Source: Thalassospira profundimaris (GTDB lineage Bacteria > Pseudomonadota > Alphaproteobacteria > Rhodospirillales > Thalassospiraceae). From it: a stretch of 64,000 nucleotides of DNA. The stretch spans positions 1 through 64,000 of the forward strand of contig NZ_JPWH01000017.1 of assembly GCF_003326755.1 (NCBI RefSeq), given 5' to 3'. Shown one piece after another: positions 17,862-26,408 of the stretch. The notes under the pieces were generated by a model. That model worked only from the letters and a program-made list of their open reading frames with translations, had not been told where the DNA came from and ran no database searches. The translations under genes and the position numbers were made by a program. How positions within the stretch are numbered: the first letter of the stretch is position 1; every line of letters begins with the position of its first letter.

Positions 17862-19616
17862 ATGATCGTTAAAGCCAAAGGCTCCTCTGCCGTTATCAGG
17901 GGCAGTGCTGTTGCGGTTGCACTCGGGCTGGCAGTTCTTGCCAATCCGGCGATGGCCGACCAGTATACTGACGCGGCACAGAAATGGGTCGATAGCGAAT
18001 TTCAGCCATCGAGCCTGAGCAAAGAAGACCAGATGAAAGAAATGGAATGGCTGATCAAGGCAGCCGAACCGTTTCGCGGCATGGAAATCAATGTGGTGTC
18101 AGAAACCCTGACCACACATGAATATGAATCCAAAACGCTGGCCAAGGCCTTCTCCGAAATCACCGGGATCAAAATCAACCACGATCTGATCGGCGAAGGC
18201 GACGTTATCGAAAAATTGCAGACCCAGATGCAATCTGGCCGCAATATCTATGACGCCTATGTCAATGACTCCGACCTGATCGGGACTCACTTCCGTTATA
18301 ATGCCGTCGTGCCGTTAAGCGATTTCATGGATGGCGAAGGCAAGGATGTGACATCCCCGACCCTGGATCTGAAGGACTTTATCGGTCTTTCCTTTACCAC
18401 CGGCCCGGATGGCAAACTTTACCAACTTCCTGACCAGCAGTTCGCCAACCTTTACTGGTTCCGGTATGACTGGTTCCAGCGTGCCGACCTGCAAAAGCAG
18501 TTCAAGGACAAATACGGCTACGATCTGGGTGTGCCGGTTAACTGGTCTGCCTATCAGGACATCGCCGAATTCTTTACCAATGACGTCAAGGAAATCGACG
18601 GCAAAAAGGTCTATGGCCATATGGATTATGGCAAAAAAGACCCGTCCCTTGGCTGGCGTTTCACCGACGCATGGCTGTCGATGGCTGGCGAAGGCGACAA
18701 GGGCCTGCCAAACGGCCTGCCGGTGGATGAATGGGGGATCCGCGTTGAAGGTTGTGCACCCGTTGGTGCCAATGTGACCCGCGGGGGTGCCACCAACAGC
18801 CCGGCATCGGTTTATGCCCTGACCAAATATATCGACTGGCTGAAGGCCTATGCCCCGCCAGAGGCCGCCGGCATGACCTTTAGCGAGGCTGGCCCGGTTC
18901 CGGCACAAGGCAATATCGCCCAGCAGATTTTCTGGTATACGACCTTTACCGCCGATATGGTCAAGGACGGCATTCCTGTTGTTGACAAGGACGGTATGCC
19001 GAAATGGCGTATGGCCCCGTCGCCGCATGGCCCGTATTGGGAAGAAGGCATGAAACTGGGCTATCAGGATGTGGGGTCCTGGACGCTGATGAAGTCCACC
19101 CCGCTGGAACGCCGCAAGGCTGCCTGGCTGTATGCCCAGTTCGTGACCTCGAAAACCGTGTCACTGAAAAAGACCCTGACCGGTCTGACCCCGATCCGTC
19201 AGTCTGACCTGGATACCCAGGCGATGACCGACATTGCCCCGAAATGGGGTGGCCTGGTTGAATTCTATCGCAGCCCGGCCCGTGTTGCCTGGTCGCCGAC
19301 CGGGACCAACGTGCCGGATTATCCGAAACTGGCCCAGCTTTGGTGGCAGAACGTGGCCGAAGCCGTCACCGGTGAACGGACCCCGCAGGAAGCGATGGAC
19401 AACCTTGCCAATTCGATGGACCGGGTGATGGAACGTCTGGGTCGTGCCGGTATCGGTGGTGATTGCGCCCCGAAACTGAACGAGGAACGCGACGCACAAT
19501 ACTGGTTTGACCAGCCCGGTGCACCGAAACCGAAACTCGCCAATGAAAAGCCGCAGGGCGAGACCGTCAAATATGACGATCTGATCCAGGCATGGCGTGA
19601 AGGCCGCGTGAAATAA
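17862..19616 (+). CDS. glpV: glycerol-3-phosphate ABC transporter substrate-binding protein GlpV
   Basis: A 584-residue periplasmic binding protein, large as is usual for GlpV. A signal peptide (residues about 1-35, hydrophobic core AVAVALGLAVLA, cleavage near PAMADQ) is preceded by a GGGAGGA site; the longer in-frame extension to 17808 lacks one. The mature protein is a family 1 extracellular binding fold with segments such as HDLIGEGDVIEKLQTQMQSG and SPHGPYWEEGMKLGYQDVGS. It captures glycerol 3-phosphate for GlpPQ/GlpST and closes the operon; a strong stem-loop follows. Confidence 0.93.
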   Translation: MIVKAKGSSAVIRGSAVAVALGLAVLANPAMADQYTDAAQKWVDSEFQPSSLSKEDQMKEMEWLIKAAEPFRGMEINVVSETLTTHEYESKTLAKAFSEITGIKINHDLIGEGDVIEKLQTQMQSGRNIYDAYVNDSDLIGTHFRYNAVVPLSDFMDGEGKDVTSPTLDLKDFIGLSFTTGPDGKLYQLPDQQFANLYWFRYDWFQRADLQKQFKDKYGYDLGVPVNWSAYQDIAEFFTNDVKEIDGKKVYGHMDYGKKDPSLGWRFTDAWLSMAGEGDKGLPNGLPVDEWGIRVEGCAPVGANVTRGGATNSPASVYALTKYIDWLKAYAPPEAAGMTFSEAGPVPAQGNIAQQIFWYTTFTADMVKDGIPVVDKDGMPKWRMAPSPHGPYWEEGMKLGYQDVGSWTLMKSTPLERRKAAWLYAQFVTSKTVSLKKTLTGLTPIRQSDLDTQAMTDIAPKWGGLVEFYRSPARVAWSPTGTNVPDYPKLAQLWWQNVAEAVTGERTPQEAMDNLANSMDRVMERLGRAGIGGDCAPKLNEERDAQYWFDQPGAPKPKLANEKPQGETVKYDDLIQAWREGRVK

Positions 19617-19640
19617 GGCGCAGCCCAACTGATATTGGAT

Positions 19641-19673
19641 GCGGAAGATGGCGGGTTTGCCGTCATCTTCCGC
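19641..19673 (+). terminator. stem-loop terminator after glpV
   Basis: GCGGAAGATG (19641-19650) pairs with CATCTTCCGC (19664-19673), extended inward by a few more pairs. It starts 25 bases after the glpV stop. A TTTTTT run appears about 20 bases further on, so termination may be imperfect. Confidence 0.6.
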
Positions 19674-19758
19674 CATTTCAGCAAATTCTGCTTTTTTACG
19701 GTCTTTATTGTCTGCAAAGACGATTTTGATGTCTTTGACCGGTTCATCAAATATCTGA

Positions 19759-19801
19759 AATCCGGCAAACCGGATTCATCCATGCCCCTGAAATATCAGG
19801 G
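19759..19801 (+). promoter_or_regulatory. two adjacent hairpins in the leader of the chemoreceptor gene
   Basis: AATCCGG-CAAA-CCGGATT (19759-19776) and CCCTGA-AATA-TCAGGG (19786-19801) are two perfect tetraloop hairpins 50-95 bases before the MCP start. The second contains CTGAAATAT, which also forms the arms of the palindrome at 23056-23076. Confidence 0.4.
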
Positions 19802-19852
19802 ACTGCCGACCAAACCGCCTTTCACCAAAGGCCCCCGGCAGGGAGGAAACCA

Positions 19853-22099
19853 ATGAAATTCCTAAAATCCGCACGCGGTTCGCAGGGCGCAACCGCCAGT
19901 GCACCCGCACCCCGAAAATCGCGCAAAGCAGGGCAGCCAGGCCGCGCATCATCGGCGCGTTTTACAATTGGCATTCAGGGGCGCTTGATGGCATCTTTTG
20001 CCGTCATTCTTGTCCTTGCGGGCATTTCCTCTGTCGTCTCCTGGATTTCCTTTGGCAATACCCGCCTGCTGGTGGACGAAATTGCCAGCAAAAGCCTGCC
20101 CTCCATCATTGGTCAGATGGAACTGGCAATGGATGGCACCGGGCTTGCCGCCCAGGCACCTGTTCTGGCGGCATCGCGCAACAGCAAGGAATTGCAAGCC
20201 ACCGAAGAACGGCTTGATGCCCTGATTGCCAGTGCGCGCAGCCGCCTGGATGATATTATTGCCAATGGCAATAACGAAGCCTCGCTCACCACCCTTTCCG
20301 ACCGGCTCAACGAAATTGTTGCCCGCCGCCAGACCCTGCAACAGCTTACCGAGGCCCGCCTTGCCCTGCAAAAGCGGCGCGGTGACATGACACTGGACAT
20401 GGTTTATGCCTATGCCGACCTGTCGGATTATCTAAGCCCGCTGATTGAAGTCACCGACATTGATGTATCGCGCGGCATCAGCCGGGTTGCCAATGGCAAT
20501 AGCGATGCCGCCGCCAGCTTGAAGGACGTTATTGCCTTTTCGCAATTGCTCGCGGAAATTCGCGCCAATATCAACCTGGCCTTTGGCATGTTGACCGCCG
20601 CCATTGCCGTGCCAGAAGGCGATGCGATGGATGAAGTGCGAAATAAATGGAACTGGGCGGAATTGCGCATTACCGATGCCCTGGCAAAACTGCCCGACAA
20701 TGATGATGGCAGCAAAATCCGTGATTTTGCCAAGGCCCTTCTTGCTTTTGGCAAGGGGGATGATGGTGTTTTCACCCTGCGCGAAACGGAATGGGATAAC
20801 CAGGCCAAAACACAAAAAACCCTGAACGACACCCTTGCCAGTGCCCAACAGCTTGGCGCGGCCATTGCCCAACTGGTTTCGGAAAAACGCCTTGAAGTCG
20901 ATAACAAGGCGGAATCCACCCTGGCAAAAGTTGCCCGCGACCAGCAGCTTATTGCGATTATTGGCACCAGCGTGCTGGTTATTTCCCTGCTGATTTTGGT
21001 GTTTTACGTACGTGGCAACCTGATCAAACGGTTGCTGCGCGTGATTGCCGGGTTGCGCGAAGTGGCAAATGGCAACCTGGACACCGAAGTGCGCGACAAT
21101 GGCCGCGATGAAATTGGCGTGATGGCGGGTATTTTGCGCCAGTTTCGCGCAACGGCCCTGTCCGCCCGCGAGGCCGAACAGCAGGTGGCACGCGAACGGG
21201 CCGCTGGCGAAGAAGAAAAACGTGCCGCCATGCTGTCCCTTGCCGATGCGTTCGAGGCATCGATTTCAACTGTGGCAGGCCAGGTTTCCAGCGAGGCCGA
21301 AGACATCGCCCAAACATCAAACAATGTACGTGATCAGGCCGAGATTGCATCAGGCAGTGCCACCGATGTGGCCAGTGCCTCCGAAGAAATTTCAATCAAT
21401 ATGGCGTCGGTTTCCCAAGCAGCACAGTCGCTTTCGGAGCGTGTGCGCGAAACCGGAGAACGGGCACAAAAATCGCTGGTGGCGGCAGAAAACGCGGTGG
21501 ATATTGCAACGGAAACCAACACTACCATGCGCGAGCTTGAAACCGGTGCCAGCGAAATTGGCGAAATCCTGAGCCTGATCCAGGATGTGGCGGCGCAAAC
21601 CAACCTGTTGGCGCTGAATGCCACCATCGAGGCCGCCCGTGCAGGCGATGCCGGCAAGGGCTTTGCCGTTGTCGCCAGCGAGGTGAAAAACCTTGCCAAT
21701 CAAACCGGCACGGCAACCGACCGCATCGCCCGGCGGATTAACGATATTCAGTCCACCACTGGTATTGCGGTTGAGGCGATTGCCAAAATTGGCAACAGCA
21801 TTTCCGCCATTCATGAGACCGTCGAGGAAATGTCGCGCGCGGTGGAAGAACAGCAGGAATTCGTTGCCGAAATTGCTTCGAATGTGGAGCAGTCCGCGCT
21901 GGCAGCCCGCGAAATGAACCACACCATCAACCAGGTCAGCAGCTCCGCAACCGATAATCTGGCGGCAATGGACGGCCTGCAGCAGGCCACCACCCGGCTG
22001 CGCCATCATTCCGATGATCTTTCGGGCCGGGTGCGGGAATTTCTCGGATCCATTCGTTCTGACGGGGGCACATCTTCATCCCCTGCCCCGACACCCTGA
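19853..22099 (+). CDS. methyl-accepting chemotaxis protein
   Basis: A 748-residue transmembrane chemoreceptor. A basic cytoplasmic N-terminus (residues 1-45) precedes TM1 (about 46-68), a long, mostly helical periplasmic sensor (about 69-360), TM2 (about 363-385), a HAMP domain (386-440, REVANGNLDTEVRDNGRDEI) and the signalling domain. The conserved hairpin tip reads NLLALNATIEAARAGDAGKG (about 584-603). The all-helical sensor resembles TorS-like or four-helix sensors; the ligand is unknown. The gene lies between the glp and aco operons and may serve either substrate class, but that is only context. Confidence 0.93.
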   Translation: MKFLKSARGSQGATASAPAPRKSRKAGQPGRASSARFTIGIQGRLMASFAVILVLAGISSVVSWISFGNTRLLVDEIASKSLPSIIGQMELAMDGTGLAAQAPVLAASRNSKELQATEERLDALIASARSRLDDIIANGNNEASLTTLSDRLNEIVARRQTLQQLTEARLALQKRRGDMTLDMVYAYADLSDYLSPLIEVTDIDVSRGISRVANGNSDAAASLKDVIAFSQLLAEIRANINLAFGMLTAAIAVPEGDAMDEVRNKWNWAELRITDALAKLPDNDDGSKIRDFAKALLAFGKGDDGVFTLRETEWDNQAKTQKTLNDTLASAQQLGAAIAQLVSEKRLEVDNKAESTLAKVARDQQLIAIIGTSVLVISLLILVFYVRGNLIKRLLRVIAGLREVANGNLDTEVRDNGRDEIGVMAGILRQFRATALSAREAEQQVARERAAGEEEKRAAMLSLADAFEASISTVAGQVSSEAEDIAQTSNNVRDQAEIASGSATDVASASEEISINMASVSQAAQSLSERVRETGERAQKSLVAAENAVDIATETNTTMRELETGASEIGEILSLIQDVAAQTNLLALNATIEAARAGDAGKGFAVVASEVKNLANQTGTATDRIARRINDIQSTTGIAVEAIAKIGNSISAIHETVEEMSRAVEEQQEFVAEIASNVEQSALAAREMNHTINQVSSSATDNLAAMDGLQQATTRLRHHSDDLSGRVREFLGSIRSDGGTSSSPAPTP

Positions 22100-22157
22100 C
22101 ATTCATTATCGCCTTTCAACATCATCGTGCCTTGCCCAAAACCGCACAGGAAATTTC

Positions 22158-23009
22158 ATGCCCCGGTCATTGCCCTTATCGTTTCGTCACCTTGCCACAT
22201 CGCTTGGCGTACTTGCTGTTTCGTCAGGTATGGCCTTTGCCGGCCCGGCCCTTGAGGATGGTATTGCCGCTTATCAGCAGGGAAAGTTTGAACAATCGGC
22301 CAGCATTTTTCAGCCTTTGGCGCAAAACGGCGATGCAACGGCGCAATATCTTTTATCCTGTCAAATGATCAACGGGGCCGGGCTTGCTGCCAATCAACAG
22401 GCCGGGTGGGAAATGCTTGATCAGGCAGCACAGGGCGGCCATCCCGATGCCGAGATTTTGCAGGCCAGGCGGCTGGAAGCCACACAGGGATCGATGCACG
22501 ACATAAAGGTTCTGTATGAAGATGCCGCCCGGCAGGGCAATGCCCAGGCCCTGATGTGGCTGGGTCTTGATCATTTGCAAAATGACCGTATGGATGACGC
22601 CCGCGAACAGTTTGAAAATGCCTGGGCTGCCGGTGATCCCAGAGCAGGCACCATGATCGCGACACGTTTTGCCAAAAACCGGCAGGAACGGGAAGACTGG
22701 TTGCGCAAAGCCGCACAACATGGCGAAACCCACGCAGCGGCGTATTTGGCCAAGGATTACGAAAAATCCGATGATAAGGCTCAGGCAATGGGCTGGTGCG
22801 CGATTGCATCCGGCCTGCCCGGCCATGAGGCAAATGTGGATTGGAAGGAAATTGGCAATGCGATTGCCAAAAATTGCGCCCGTCTTGATGCCGATATGAC
22901 CCCCGACGCCCGGGCCGATAATCGTGACAAAGTTGATCAGTTCCTGAAATCGTTTTTCGCAGAATACCAGCCGTGGCATCCGTGGCGGCCTTGCGTCATT
23001 CAACCTTGA
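22158..23009 (+). CDS. Sel1-repeat (TPR-like) exported protein
   Basis: A 283-residue protein with a signal peptide (MPRSLPLSFRHLATSLGVLA, cleavage near AFA-GP). The mature part has Sel1-like alpha/alpha repeats such as GKFEQSASIFQPLAQNGDAT, AGWEMLDQAAQGGHPDAEIL and VLYEDAARQGNAQALMWLGL. Such proteins act as periplasmic scaffolds; no partner is evident. The start is at 22158 with AGGAA upstream, since the longer open frame would place the signal peptide internally and overlap the MCP gene. It is followed by a good intrinsic terminator. Confidence 0.82.
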   Translation: MPRSLPLSFRHLATSLGVLAVSSGMAFAGPALEDGIAAYQQGKFEQSASIFQPLAQNGDATAQYLLSCQMINGAGLAANQQAGWEMLDQAAQGGHPDAEILQARRLEATQGSMHDIKVLYEDAARQGNAQALMWLGLDHLQNDRMDDAREQFENAWAAGDPRAGTMIATRFAKNRQEREDWLRKAAQHGETHAAAYLAKDYEKSDDKAQAMGWCAIASGLPGHEANVDWKEIGNAIAKNCARLDADMTPDARADNRDKVDQFLKSFFAEYQPWHPWRPCVIQP

Positions 23010-23055
23010 CAATAGCCATTCCCGTGGCTGTGCAATCCTGATTACGGGAAATTTG

Positions 23056-23076
23056 ATATTTCAGTATCTGAAATAT
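23056..23076. promoter_or_regulatory. 21-bp perfect palindrome
   Basis: ATATTTCAG (23056-23064), TAT, CTGAAATAT (23068-23076) form a perfect 9-3-9 inverted repeat. It lies 46 bases after the Sel1 gene stop and just before its terminator. The AT-rich, interrupted symmetry looks like a dimeric regulator site, but no gene starts immediately downstream. Confidence 0.4.
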
Positions 23077-23094
23077 GATTTCCACTATAGTCAC

Positions 23095-23137
23095 AATGCC
23101 ATCGTTTCTGACGGAGCGATGGCATTTTTGTTTTTTT
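23095..23137 (+). terminator. intrinsic terminator after the Sel1 gene
   Basis: AATGCCATCG (23095-23104) pairs perfectly with CGATGGCATT (23117-23126), followed by a T-rich tract (TTTGTTTTTTT). This is a classic Rho-independent terminator and separates the upstream gene from the aco operon. Confidence 0.85.
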
Positions 23138-23140
23138 CGC

Positions 23141-23219
23141 GCAACAGAAAACCTGTTGCAGATGATGGAATGTTGCAGCAGTCATCGCGCAACACCTGTT
23201 GCATTTGCTGCAACAGGTG
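23141..23219 (+). promoter_or_regulatory. TGTTGCA/TGCAACA inverted-repeat array, likely AcoR upstream activator sites
   Basis: GCAACAG-N5-CTGTTGC at 23141-23159 is followed by CACCTGTTGCA (23193-23203) pairing with TGCAACAGGTG (23209-23219), plus an isolated TGTTGCAGCA at 23171-23180. The array lies 35-110 bases upstream of a sigma-54 promoter, where an enhancer-binding protein such as AcoR (encoded at 29939) would bind. Confidence 0.65.
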
Positions 23220-23253
23220 CAAATTCAAGTTATTGAAAATAAACACTTACCGT

Positions 23254-23270
23254 TTGGCATAACGCTTGCA
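23254..23270 (+). promoter_or_regulatory. sigma-54 (-24/-12) promoter of the aco operon
   Basis: TTGGCATAACGCTTGCA matches the sigma-54 consensus TGGCAC-N5-TTGCW with correct spacing: GG at 23256-23257 and GC at 23268-23269. Predicted transcription start is near 23281, about 30 bases before acoX. Acetoin operons are known to be sigma-54 and AcoR dependent, which fits. Confidence 0.85.
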
Positions 23271-23309
23271 AATCATGGTTTCACCTCAGGGAGGAAGATT
23301 GAGGAAACC

Positions 23310-24323
23310 ATGAAAAAAATAGGCATAATTGCCAATCCAATCTCGGCCCGGGATATTCGACGGGTCATATCACATGCAGGCAACCTGCCGATTAATGACC
23401 GTGCCAATATTGTGTTGCGCATGTTGGCCGCCCTTGGTGCAACCGGGGTTGAAGATGTCGTGATGATGCCGGAAAACAGCGGCATCCGCTTTCATCTGAT
23501 GCGCAGCATCGAACGCGAACGCAAAATGGGCCATCACGGCTTCCCGCGTGTTTCCTATATCGACATGCCCGTCACCATGACCGCAAGTGACAGTGCCCTT
23601 GCCGCCACAATCATGGCCGAGCAGGATGTGGCGGCCATTATCGTTCTGGGTGGGGATGGTACCCATCGCGTTGTGTTGCAGGCCTGTGCCGATATTCCCA
23701 TTGCCGGGGTTTCAACCGGCACCAACAATGCCTTCCCCGATTTGCGCGAACCCACCATTACCGGGCTTGCCGTTGGCCTTGCCGCAACCGGGCAGGTGCC
23801 TGCCGATCAGGCCTATATGCACAACAAATGGCTGGAAATTTTGGTGAATGGCGACCGGCACATTGCGCTTGTGGACATGGCGGTTGTCGATGATCGCTTT
23901 GTTGGTGCCCGCGCCATTTGGAAAACGCAAAGTTTTCGCGATCTTTTCGTTACATTTGGTCTGCCTGGTGCCATTGGCATGTCCTCGATCGTCGGGCTGA
24001 CCGATCCGGTGGATCGTGGCACCCCGGAGGGGCGCCATATCGTCCTGTCACCGGATGCAAACCGGGTTTTAAACGCCCCGATTGCGCCTGGACTGATGGA
24101 CAAAGTCGGCATTCAGTCCATCACGCCCATGACAGCCGAAAGTGTCCATACCCCCTCCATCCCGGCGGGAACGCTGGCCTTTGACGGGGAACGCGAAGTT
24201 ACCTTTGATCAAAATGACGAGATTTCGGTGCGGCTGGTTGCCAATGCCTTTCGCACCATCAATGTCCCGGCCTGCATGCGGTTCGCCGCCCAGGCCGGGC
24301 TGTTTATCCAAACCAGAAACTGA
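23310..24323 (+). CDS. acoX: AcoX, ATP-NAD kinase-like protein of acetoin catabolism
   Basis: A 337-residue protein of the ATP-NAD/AcoX kinase family, starting MKKIGIIANPISARDIRRVI. The diphosphate-binding loop VLGGDGTHRVV (about residues 113-123) and GVSTGTNNAFPD (about 134-145) are intact. AcoX is regularly the first gene of acetoin operons, although its exact role is not settled. GGGAGGAAGATTGAGGAAA lies upstream of the ATG; an in-frame extension to 23199 would run through the sigma-54 promoter and is rejected. Confidence 0.9.
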   Translation: MKKIGIIANPISARDIRRVISHAGNLPINDRANIVLRMLAALGATGVEDVVMMPENSGIRFHLMRSIERERKMGHHGFPRVSYIDMPVTMTASDSALAATIMAEQDVAAIIVLGGDGTHRVVLQACADIPIAGVSTGTNNAFPDLREPTITGLAVGLAATGQVPADQAYMHNKWLEILVNGDRHIALVDMAVVDDRFVGARAIWKTQSFRDLFVTFGLPGAIGMSSIVGLTDPVDRGTPEGRHIVLSPDANRVLNAPIAPGLMDKVGIQSITPMTAESVHTPSIPAGTLAFDGEREVTFDQNDEISVRLVANAFRTINVPACMRFAAQAGLFIQTRN

Positions 24324-24348
24324 CAACAAACACAGGGAGGTTTTCCTC

Positions 24349-25327
24349 ATGTCCAGCCCATTCCCGTTACCCAAAGAACGGCTGTTGGATGCCTATCGCA
24401 AAATGAAAACGATCCGCGATTTCGAGGAACGTTTGCACGTGGATTTTGCCCGTGGCGAAATTCCCGGTTTTGTCCACCTTTATGCCGGTGAAGAAGCCAC
24501 GGCCGTTGGCATCATGATGCACCTGCATGACCGGGACCGCATTGCCTCCACCCATCGCGGGCATGGTCATTGCATTGCCAAGGGCGTTGATGTCAAGGCG
24601 ATGATGGCCGAAATTTATGGCAAAGCCACCGGCTGTTGCGGTGGTAAAGGCGGCTCCATGCACATCGCCGACCTTAGCCTGGGCATGATGGGGGCCAATG
24701 GCATTTTGGGGGCCGGTGCGCCGCTGGCCTGCGGGGCCGCGCTTGCCGCGCAAAAACTGGGCCATGACGGCATTGGCATCACCTTTTTTGGTGATGGTGC
24801 CGCCAACCAGGGAACGGTTTTGGAAAGCATGAATTTGGCCGCCATCTGGAACCTTCCGGCCATTTTTGTTGTCGAAAACAATGGCTATGCCGAGGCCACA
24901 TCGGTCGATTACGCAACCGCATCTGACAGCTATGTGGACCGCGCTGCCGGGTTTGGCATGCCCGGCGTTACGGTGGACGGCGTTGATTTTTTTTGCCGTT
25001 TTTGAAGCGGCGGGCGAAATCATCAAACGTGCGCGCGAAGGTGCCGGACCAACCCTGATGGAATGCAAAACCATACGGTTTTTCGGCCATTTCGAGGGGG
25101 ACGCCCAAACCTACAAGGCACCGGGGGAAAACGACCATAACCGTGAACATAATGACTGCCTGAAACTGTTTCGCACCAAGGTCATTGATGCCGGTGTCAT
25201 CACCGCAGCCGAGCTGGATGCCATTGATGATGAAGTTGGCCAGTTGATTGACGAAGCCGTCGAACTTGCCATTGCCGCCCCGGAACCGGGGGCCACGCAT
25301 TTAACAACCGACGTCTATGTGAACTGA
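24349..25327 (+). pseudogene. acoA: acetoin dehydrogenase E1 alpha subunit, frameshifted in a T8 run
   Basis: The reading frame starting at ATG 24349 encodes a TPP-dependent E1 alpha chain: GGKGGSMHIADLSLGMMGAN (about residue 99), and the TPP motif from GDGAANQGT to VENNGYAEAT (about 148-184). It is shifted at T8, 24987-24994, and stops at 25005. From the T run onward the next frame restores the family sequence (FAVFEAAGEIIKRAREGAGP to the end at 25327). Seven Ts would give one 325-residue protein, the normal length. Either one T was gained in the strain or assembly, or slippage yields the full chain. It uses a GGGAGG site and is followed by acoB. Confidence 0.88.
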
Positions 25328-25398
25328 ACCGGGGCTTAAACCCTCCCGAGGAAACGGCCCTTCACGGCCAGCGAAAACAGAAAAAACAGGAGTGCAAA

Positions 25399-26406
25399 AT
25401 GGCACGGATCATCAGCATGAAAGATGCGGTTAACGAAGCCCTGGATCAGGAAATGAGCCGCGATCCCACCGTGATCATGATGGGCGAAGATATTGTGGGC
25501 GGATCAGGCGCACCTGGCGAAGATGACGCATGGGGCGGTGTGCTCGGCGTTTCAAAGGGGCTGTATCACAAACACCCCAAACAAATGCTTGATACCCCGC
25601 TTTCGGAAAGTGCCTATGTCGGGGCGGCCATTGGGGCAGCGACGGCGGGCCTGCGACCGGTGGCGGAACTGATGTTTGTCGATTTTATCGGTGTGTGTCT
25701 GGACCAGGTTTTTAACCAGGCGGCCAAATTCCGTTACATGTTTGGTGGCAAGGCGCAAACGCCGGTGGTTATTCGTGCCATGTGCGGGGCGGGTTTTCGG
25801 GCTGCCGCCCAGCACAGTCAAATGCTGACCCCGCTTTTCACCCATATTCCGGGGTTAAAGGTTGTTTGCCCGTCCAACGCCTATGACACCAAAGGGCTTC
25901 TGATCCAGGCCATTCGCGACAATGACCCGGTAATTTTCCTCGAACATAAAAACCTGTATGCCAGCACGGCGGACGTGCCCGAGGAACCCTATACCATCCC
26001 CTTTGGCGAGGCCAATATCGTGCGTGAAGGCGGCGATGTCACCATTGTGACCTATGGGCAAATGGTGCAGCGGGCCGAACAGGCCGCCGACATGCTGAAA
26101 AAGGACGGGATCGAGGCCGAAATCATCGATCTTAGAACCCTCTCGCCCATCGATATGGATAGCGTGCTGGAAAGTGTCGAAATGACCGGGCGGCTGGTGT
26201 GTGTGGATGAAGCCAACCCGCGCTGTTCGATTGCGGCGGATATTGCGGCCAATGTCGCACAGGACGGGTTTGATGACCTGAAAGCCCCGATCCAGATGGT
26301 GACGGCCCCGCATTCACCCGTGCCGTTCTCCCCTTCGTTAGAAGACATCTATATCCCGTCAGCGCAAAGCATTGCTGACGCCGCCAGAAAAACGATGGAG
26401 GGTTAA
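25399..26406 (+). CDS. acoB: acetoin dehydrogenase E1 beta subunit
   Basis: A 335-residue transketolase-like chain that forms the alpha2-beta2 E1 component with AcoA, cleaving acetoin to acetaldehyde and a hydroxyethyl-TPP unit that is passed to the lipoyl arm of AcoC. Family markers are MARIISMKDAVNEALDQEMS, VIMMGEDI (about residue 26) and the C-terminal segment EIIDLRTLSPIDMDS (about 239). AGGAG lies before ATG 25399; the stop is 2 bases before acoC. The intact gene contrasts with the frameshifted acoA. Confidence 0.94.
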   Translation: MARIISMKDAVNEALDQEMSRDPTVIMMGEDIVGGSGAPGEDDAWGGVLGVSKGLYHKHPKQMLDTPLSESAYVGAAIGAATAGLRPVAELMFVDFIGVCLDQVFNQAAKFRYMFGGKAQTPVVIRAMCGAGFRAAAQHSQMLTPLFTHIPGLKVVCPSNAYDTKGLLIQAIRDNDPVIFLEHKNLYASTADVPEEPYTIPFGEANIVREGGDVTIVTYGQMVQRAEQAADMLKKDGIEAEIIDLRTLSPIDMDSVLESVEMTGRLVCVDEANPRCSIAADIAANVAQDGFDDLKAPIQMVTAPHSPVPFSPSLEDIYIPSAQSIADAARKTMEG

Positions 26407-26408
26407 GC

